From Syntrophobacter sp. SbD2 (GTDB lineage Bacteria > Desulfobacterota > Binatia > UBA9968), in the NCBI GenBank assembly GCA_945889495.1, contig CAMDBU010000048.1, positions 1 through 37,615 of the forward strand: a stretch of DNA of 37,615 bases, written 5' to 3'. Shown here in pieces: positions 32,705 to 37,615 of this stretch. The first letter of the stretch is position 1; every line of letters starts with the position of its first letter. The notes under the pieces were generated by a model. The model worked only from the letters and a program-made list of their open reading frames with translations, ran no database searches and was not told the DNA's origin. The position numbers and the translations under genes were made by a program.

Positions 32705-34189
32705 ATGGATCTGAAGAACGTCGCGAGCCTCACCTTCTTTTGTCCGGAGATTATTCTCTCCGTGACGATCCTGCTGATCATCGCGCTCGATCTGATCGCC
32801 CAGAGCCGGCGCTGGCCGGCGGCCTTGGCGCTGATCGGCTGCCTATGCTCGCTGATCGTGTCCTTCGATCTCTATAGCGCCCAGCCCGGTCTGCTGTTTC
32901 ACCGCATGATCGTGCTCGATAATTTCAGCATCTTCTTCAAGGTGTTCTCTTTATCGGCGACCATCCTATGCATTCTCATGTCGATTGGCAGTAACGAGAT
33001 CGATAAGGTGCACGAGGGCGAGTACTACGCGCTGCTGTTGACTTGTACCCTGGGGATGTTTTTCATGGCGTCGTCGAGCAATCTGTTGATGGCCTATCTG
33101 TCCCTGGAAATGGTCAGCCTCGGGTCCTACGTGCTCACCGGCTTTTTGCCCCATAGCCGGCGTTCCAGCGAAGCGGCGCTGAAATATTTGATCTACGGCG
33201 GCGTCGCCTCGGGCACGATGATCTACGGCATGAGCTGGATCTTCGGCATGACCGGCAGCATGGACTATGCGGCGATTCAGTTGGCGCTCAGCCAAGAGGG
33301 GATCAACAAAGCGGCGCTGTTCATCGCGTTTATTTTCATCTTGGCCGGCTTCGGCTACAAGATCGTCTTCTTTCCGTTCCACATGTGGTCGCCGGATGTT
33401 TACCAAGGCGCGCCGACGCCGTTCACCGCTTACCTATCGGTGGCGTCCAACACCGCCGGCTTGGCGATCATGATTCGGTTCTTTTTCCCCGGTATGTCGA
33501 AACTGCTCGCTTCCGGCGACTGGACCGCCACCGCCGGGGTGGAATGGCCGCAGGTGCTGTTGGCCTTGAGCATGCTGACCATGACCATCGGCAATCTCTG
33601 CGCGCTCAACCAGCGCAACGTCAAGCGCATGCTCGCCTACTCGGGCATCGCCCATGCCGGTTACATGATGATGGGCTTGGCGATTCTCAACAACGAAGGG
33701 TTGGCGGCGATTCTTTTCTACGCCGTGGTGTACATGATCATGAATCTAGGCGCGTTCCTGGTGGTCGGCATGGTGTCCAACGTCACCGGCGACGAAGATA
33801 TCGACGACTACCGCGGATTGGCCTGGCGCGGCGCCACCGTGCCGGCGATCTGTCTGGCGATCTTTTTGTTCTCGCTCACCGGCATGCCGCCGTTTGCCGG
33901 CTTCATGGGCAAGTTTTTCCTGTTCTCGGCGGTAGTCAAACAGGGCGGCGCCTTCGCCGTCCTGGCGATCGTCGCCGCGCTCAATAGCGTGGTGTCGCTC
34001 TATTACTACGCGAAGATCGTCAAGACCATGTTTCTCGATTCGCCATTGCCGGAAGACAAGCAAGTCACCATGGCGGCGAACAACTTCACGCTGCTCTTGC
34101 CGCTGACTTTCCTGACCATTCTCTTCGGTGTCTATTTCGGCCCGCTGGTGCAATACACCAACTACTCGCTGCGCTTCTTCATCAAGTAA
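32705..34189 (+). CDS. nuoN: NADH-quinone oxidoreductase subunit N
   Basis: A 494-residue antiporter-like subunit, the last gene of the operon. It has YLSLEMVSLGSYVLTGFLPHSRRSSEAALKYLIYGGVASG, GYKIVFFPFHMWSPDVYQGAPTPFTAYLSVASNTAG and VKRMLAYSGIAHAGYMMMG, all diagnostic for NuoN rather than L or M. The stop faces the DedA gene 20 bp away with no clear terminator between. Confidence 0.97.
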   Translation: MDLKNVASLTFFCPEIILSVTILLIIALDLIAQSRRWPAALALIGCLCSLIVSFDLYSAQPGLLFHRMIVLDNFSIFFKVFSLSATILCILMSIGSNEIDKVHEGEYYALLLTCTLGMFFMASSSNLLMAYLSLEMVSLGSYVLTGFLPHSRRSSEAALKYLIYGGVASGTMIYGMSWIFGMTGSMDYAAIQLALSQEGINKAALFIAFIFILAGFGYKIVFFPFHMWSPDVYQGAPTPFTAYLSVASNTAGLAIMIRFFFPGMSKLLASGDWTATAGVEWPQVLLALSMLTMTIGNLCALNQRNVKRMLAYSGIAHAGYMMMGLAILNNEGLAAILFYAVVYMIMNLGAFLVVGMVSNVTGDEDIDDYRGLAWRGATVPAICLAIFLFSLTGMPPFAGFMGKFFLFSAVVKQGGAFAVLAIVAALNSVVSLYYYAKIVKTMFLDSPLPEDKQVTMAANNFTLLLPLTFLTILFGVYFGPLVQYTNYSLRFFIK

Positions 34190-34208
34190 ATATCGCCGCG
34201 CCGCAGCG

Positions 34209-34859
34209 CTACTTGTTATTGAGGATCTTGCCGTGCACCCGGGCACGCAGCCAGATGATCACGCCCATGATCGCGCAGACCAGCAGCCCCGACATGATTC
34301 CCTCCGCCTTGTCGATGCCTTTGGCGATGCCTTGATAGGTTTCGCCCAGACCCCAGCCGAGATAGGCGAGCAGTAGACAGCGCGGTATGGTGCCGTAGAA
34401 AGTCCACAAGCTAAACTGCTTGAGCGGCAGCCGCAGTAAGCCCGCCGCGGCGGAGATCACCGACAGCGGAAACACCGGCAAGGCACGCAGAAAAAATATC
34501 GTCGTGTTCACCTGGCCGTCGCGGAAGCGCTTTTCCAAGGACTCGACATCTTTCCAGCTAAATCCCAATAACCTCTCCCAGCGGTCGACCATGGGTTTGC
34601 CGCCGTAGTAGCCGATGGCATAGCCGATGTAGGCGCCAAGGGTCGACGCGATGGCGCCGGGCAAAACGATCTGCAATAAGATCGGCGCCAGAGCGGCGAA
34701 GAATGTCAGATCGGCGCTAATCAGTATAAACCCCGCGCCCATGATGATCAGCGGCGATGGGATCGGCACGATCACGGATTCGATGATCACGCCGGCAAAT
34801 ACGCTCCATGCCCCATAGGCGCGGATGGAGTCCATGATCCAACTCATTATTTCGCTCAA
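34209..34859 (-). CDS. DedA-family membrane protein (VTT/SNARE-associated domain)
   Basis: A 216-residue polytopic protein. ESVIVPIPSPLIIMGAGF and GAYIGYAIGYYGGKPMVDRWERLLG, then FFLRALPVFPLSVISAAAGLLRLPLKQFSLWTFYGTIPRCLLLAYLGWGLG are the DedA pattern, including the re-entrant loop region F-x-RALP-x-FP. DedA proteins act in phospholipid flipping and membrane homeostasis. A TTG at 34859 is preferred as start because GGAG lies 8 bp upstream; ATG 34847 and 34835 lack one. The frame stays open far upstream, but that part overlaps the next gene and is not real. Confidence 0.85.
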   Translation of the reverse strand: MSEIMSWIMDSIRAYGAWSVFAGVIIESVIVPIPSPLIIMGAGFILISADLTFFAALAPILLQIVLPGAIASTLGAYIGYAIGYYGGKPMVDRWERLLGFSWKDVESLEKRFRDGQVNTTIFFLRALPVFPLSVISAAAGLLRLPLKQFSLWTFYGTIPRCLLLAYLGWGLGETYQGIAKGIDKAEGIMSGLLVCAIMGVIIWLRARVHGKILNNK

Positions 34860-34942
34860 AGTGATTTCTCCGGGTAAATTTCGCCTATGATACCAGCCCA
34901 GGGTGGCTAATGCCATGTAATTAGCGCGGATGGCCTCGGCGC

Positions 34943-36382
34943 TTAGATGAGCTTGAGCACTGTCAGCACATAAAGGATGGCGAGGATGAAGTAGGCGACG
35001 CAGGAGATCGAGATGAGCACCAGACTTAGGATGCCCGGTTTCGCCGCGCTCGGCAGATGGCGCGGCAGGTAGACATGGTTCAGCAGGATCAGCGCCACCG
35101 AATAGATCACCGTGCCGACGAAACCGATCACCGCGGAGATTAAAATCAACGTGCCGGGCTCGTTCATCTGCACGGTGACGCCGGTGATCACGGTTAGTAG
35201 CAGCAAGAAAAACAAATACCACTTGCGATAGGGTACGCGATGACTTTTGGGGAAAAAGCCGTAAACGCAGTCGGCATGGGTGCGGGCGACGGCGTCGACG
35301 GTGGCCAACCAAGTGTCGGAGAGAAACGCCGCGGCAATGACCAGGAAAAAAATTCTTCCCCAACCACCCCAGCTGGCCTCGAAGAAGCGGCTTTGCACCA
35401 CGGCGATCTCGTAGCCTTGCGGCAACAGCCCCTTGGGAAAGAGCAGTGCGTAAGCGAGCAGACAAGTCAGCAGCGTGGTGATCATGTTGCCGATGACACC
35501 GATGCCGATGTCCCAAAACAGGAAGCGGTGCCAGCCTTTCACATGGGCCAGCCCTTCGTCGTTGCTCGGCAGTGAGCCCGATTCAGGCAGCGCTTCCGAT
35601 TTGCCGGTGATCGGTCCGGTGAGCCGGCCGGCATAGTGAGCCATGCCGGAGCCTTTGTCGCGCAGCCAATAGGAATAAAAAAGCGTCCAGAAGCCGCCCA
35701 GACCGGCGAAGGTAATGGCGGTTAATAATTTAGTCGCGTCGGCGGAGTCCCAAGGACGCGGCATGGGCCACTCGGGAATCACCAAGCCTTTGGCGAACGC
35801 CGGCAGGGCGCGCAGCACCTCGGCATTGGCGCTGGCCCAGATCAGTCCGACCAAGGTAAAAATCGCCACGCCCCACATGAACCCTTCGATCAATTTGTAA
35901 ATCACTTTGCTGAGCAGGATGGCGCTTAGAAACAGCGCCATGGTGGCGTAGGCCCAAAATAACGTCTGCTCGCGCCGGCTCCAGCCGGCGGGAAAGTCGG
36001 TCAGCGCCGCGATCGACGTGCCGCCGGCAACGGCGAAGGCACCGAACCAGAGAAACGACAGCGTCATCAAGATCCACAGGACAAACGCAAAGGTGCGGTT
36101 GAGCCGAATGAAGCCCTGAAAAATGCTTTCGCCGGTGAGCAGCGTGTAACGGCCGATCTCGTAGATGACGGGAAATTGCAGCAGGCAGGCGGGAATCAGC
36201 AAAAACAAAAACGTCAGGCCGTATTTGGCGATGGTATAGGGCCAGAAAATCAGCTCGCCGCTGCCCTGGGCGAGCGCCATGAAGACCACGCCAGGGCCCA
36301 ACGCGCGCAGCATGCCCGGCATGGGCGGCAGCGGCGCCTTTTTGAATGGCGGCAGTCTGCCCCAGGAAGAACCTTCGGTCAT
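34943..36382 (-). CDS. Nramp-related transporter with atypical motifs
   Basis: A 479-residue membrane protein with about 11-12 spans. The start LRALGPGVVFMALAQGSGELIFWPYTIAKYG aligns with the first Nramp span, and LLIPACLLQFPVIYEIGRYTLLTGE with the next conserved region. The metal-binding DPGN of true Nramp proteins is replaced by GSGE, and no MPH motif is visible in the sixth-span region (FAGLGGFWTLFYSYWLRDKG). It probably does not carry Mn/Fe in the usual way; the substrate is unknown. The ATG lies 1 bp after the stop of the upstream CinA-like gene, so the two are cotranscribed. Confidence 0.75.
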   Translation of the reverse strand: MTEGSSWGRLPPFKKAPLPPMPGMLRALGPGVVFMALAQGSGELIFWPYTIAKYGLTFLFLLIPACLLQFPVIYEIGRYTLLTGESIFQGFIRLNRTFAFVLWILMTLSFLWFGAFAVAGGTSIAALTDFPAGWSRREQTLFWAYATMALFLSAILLSKVIYKLIEGFMWGVAIFTLVGLIWASANAEVLRALPAFAKGLVIPEWPMPRPWDSADATKLLTAITFAGLGGFWTLFYSYWLRDKGSGMAHYAGRLTGPITGKSEALPESGSLPSNDEGLAHVKGWHRFLFWDIGIGVIGNMITTLLTCLLAYALLFPKGLLPQGYEIAVVQSRFFEASWGGWGRIFFLVIAAAFLSDTWLATVDAVARTHADCVYGFFPKSHRVPYRKWYLFFLLLLTVITGVTVQMNEPGTLILISAVIGFVGTVIYSVALILLNHVYLPRHLPSAAKPGILSLVLISISCVAYFILAILYVLTVLKLI

Positions 36383-36383
36383 G

Positions 36384-37112
36384 CTAATCGATGCGCTGGA
36401 TGCCGTCTTTAGGGAGCGAGGCGACGAAGGCTTCCAGCGCTTGGGTCAAGTATTGCTGATCCTTCGATTCCAAGGTCACCTTGACCTTGTAGTCGGGCCG
36501 GTCGAGCACCGGATAGGAGCCCAGCATCAGTTGGGGAAACTTCACCAGCAGATCGTTGAGCATGGTGGCGATGATGCCTTCGCCATGGCGCACGTAGACG
36601 TTTTTCAAATAATAGGGCGCGTCGCGAAATTGCTCTTTGATGCTGTGAAAGCGCTCTTGAAGAATTTTCGGAATGCCGGGGAAAACATAAACGTTGCGCA
36701 TCTGCACGATCGGCGCGAAGGGCGCGTCGGCGCATAACAGCGTCGCGCCCTCCGGCACGTTGGCCATGCGCAACCGGGCTTCGTTCAAGTCCGCGCCCAA
36801 GCGCCGGCGCATGCGCGCTTCGATGTCGGGATGGCGGATCACTTTGACGCCGAAGCCCTGGGCGATGCCTTCGATGGTGACATCGTCGTGGGTCGGGCCG
36901 ATGCCGCCGGAAGTAAACACGAAGTCAAAGCGCTCGGAAAACTCGGCGACTTCCTTGCCGATCAGCGGGATCTCGTCCTGAATGGTGGTGATCTCCCGCA
37001 CCTCGACGCCCAACTGGCGCAGCTCGGTGCAGAAAAAATGCGAGTTGATGTCCTGGGTCTTGCCCGACAGGACTTCGTTGCCGATGATAATGATGCCAGC
37101 GGTTTTCGCCAT
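36384..37112 (-). CDS. CinA/MoaB-type molybdopterin-binding domain protein
   Basis: A 242-residue protein consisting of the MoCF-biosynthesis fold found at the N-terminus of CinA: AGIIIIGNEVLSGKTQDINSHFFCTELRQLGVEV, then FVFTSGGIGPTHDDVTIEGIAQ with the GGIGPTHDD nucleotide/pterin loop, and VYVFPGIPKILQERF. The CinA C-terminal amidase (PncC) domain is absent. Short forms occur as stand-alone enzymes, some related to FAD or nucleotide metabolism, so the exact reaction is open. It is translated just ahead of the Nramp-like gene. Confidence 0.88.
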   Translation of the reverse strand: MAKTAGIIIIGNEVLSGKTQDINSHFFCTELRQLGVEVREITTIQDEIPLIGKEVAEFSERFDFVFTSGGIGPTHDDVTIEGIAQGFGVKVIRHPDIEARMRRRLGADLNEARLRMANVPEGATLLCADAPFAPIVQMRNVYVFPGIPKILQERFHSIKEQFRDAPYYLKNVYVRHGEGIIATMLNDLLVKFPQLMLGSYPVLDRPDYKVKVTLESKDQQYLTQALEAFVASLPKDGIQRID

Positions 37113-37147
37113 GGTTTTTGTCTTTTACCGCAATGGGGCGCGGCGCG

Positions 37148-37312
37148 CTAGAGGTCGAATTCGCTACAGCTCATGAAAAAATTACACTTGGGATTGGGGC
37201 AGACGTATTTGCATTTCTGATTGTTGAGTTTGGCACTGCAAATTGGGCAGTAGTCCCACCAGTTACTTTCCGCTTCTTGCGCTGCCCGCGGCACCGCCGG
37301 TCGATCTTCCAA
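37148..37312 (-). CDS. small zinc-ribbon protein
   Basis: A 54-residue protein whose C-terminal half is a zinc ribbon: YCPICSAKL, then KYVCPNPKCNFFMSCSEF, giving C-x2-C and C-x4-C pairs. The start TTG 37312 is chosen for GGGAGG just upstream; TTG 37330 is the only other in-frame choice and there is no ATG. It lies 35 bp before the CinA-like gene on the same strand and may open that operon. Its function is unknown; proteins of this size often act as nucleic-acid or protein-binding accessories. Confidence 0.65.
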   Translation of the reverse strand: MEDRPAVPRAAQEAESNWWDYCPICSAKLNNQKCKYVCPNPKCNFFMSCSEFDL

Positions 37313-37615
37313 TGAGCCTCCCACCGCCAATCGCTAGTCTAGTTATTTTGTAATTGAATTCCGCTTGGCTGACAAGGATTTCTCGCTGAATATTGCGCCG
37401 GCGCAAGTGGACATCGTTAGCACCTGAGAATATAGTTTCAGCTGCCCGTTCGCGCCAAGGATCCCAGCTAACTAGTGCCTGACCGGAAACCCCAATCTCA
37501 GTCTCTGCATCGCCGTAACGGCGCGGGGTTAAGCGGGTTTTGTGGACACGAAGATTGGCGTGAAGTGTAACGGGGAGGGGAGTTTTTTGCCAAGGTGTGG
37601 GGGAAAGAAAGAAAT
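37313..37615. other. window end, no gene seen
   Basis: No open frame, RNA or clear repeat can be supported on either strand. It probably contains the promoter of the minus-strand operon. Short palindromes such as TGCGCCGGCGCA (37394-37405) are present but lack a terminator T-run. Confidence 0.35.

Noticed and set aside
34860-35516. Upstream extension of the DedA frame
   Set aside because: It overlaps the well-supported Nramp-like gene for most of its length and has no DedA similarity there.

Overview
This is a GC-rich bacterial chromosome segment with a core backbone (radA, biotin genes, an ECF sigma operon, larC, a complex I operon) interrupted at about 16.4-23.4 kb by a patchwork defence and toxin-antitoxin island. 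The lineage cannot be fixed from the sequence alone. Two orphan NMT1/TauA-type substrate-binding proteins, an 11-gene nuo operon without nuoEFG and a FrsA-like hydrolase would suit an uncultured soil or groundwater lineage of the former Deltaproteobacteria (Binatia-like) or Rokubacteria/Tectomicrobia. That is inference from gene content only.

Left part (1-16 kb): a tRNA-Leu(CAA), then radA and a frameshifted DUF1016/YhcG nuclease gene on the minus strand. On the plus strand follows a tightly coupled bioF-bioA-bioD operon that ends in a periplasmic substrate-binding protein gene, then a cytochrome c'-like gene with a strong terminator. Next comes a divergent stress module: an ECF sigma factor and its zinc-binding membrane anti-sigma factor face a Tat-exported metallophosphoesterase and a membrane-anchored CuA-like cupredoxin. 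Both directions carry the same promoter, GGAATAAAC-N14-GTCTT, which predicts that the sigma factor controls both. On the minus strand then lie an MFS exporter, larC, an alpha/beta hydrolase and a second substrate-binding protein.

Island (about 16.4-23.4 kb): a low-GC orphan gene, a DUF4160/DUF2442 pair, a wrecked type I restriction-modification locus (RhuM N-terminus joined to an HsdM C-terminal tail, an intact DUF1016 nuclease gene, a frameshifted hsdS, a SIR2-domain NADase gene, no hsdR) and a DUF4258/YgiT pair. Three diverged copies of one 140-270 bp sequence, each holding the same small-gene start, sit directly in front of these three modules. The most unusual signal is a set of 25-bp palindromes (12-bp arms around one central base) inside the coding sequences of both DUF1016 genes and of the rhuM fragment; three are perfect and two nearly so.

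Right part (23.7-37.6 kb): a complete nuoABCDHIJKLMN operon for the membrane and Q-module of complex I, lacking the NADH-oxidising subunits NuoE, F and G. It converges on a minus-strand group of a DedA protein, an Nramp-related carrier without the usual metal-binding motifs, a CinA/MoaB-like protein and a tiny zinc-ribbon protein. Two families of dispersed inverted repeats occur in intergenic gaps of the backbone.
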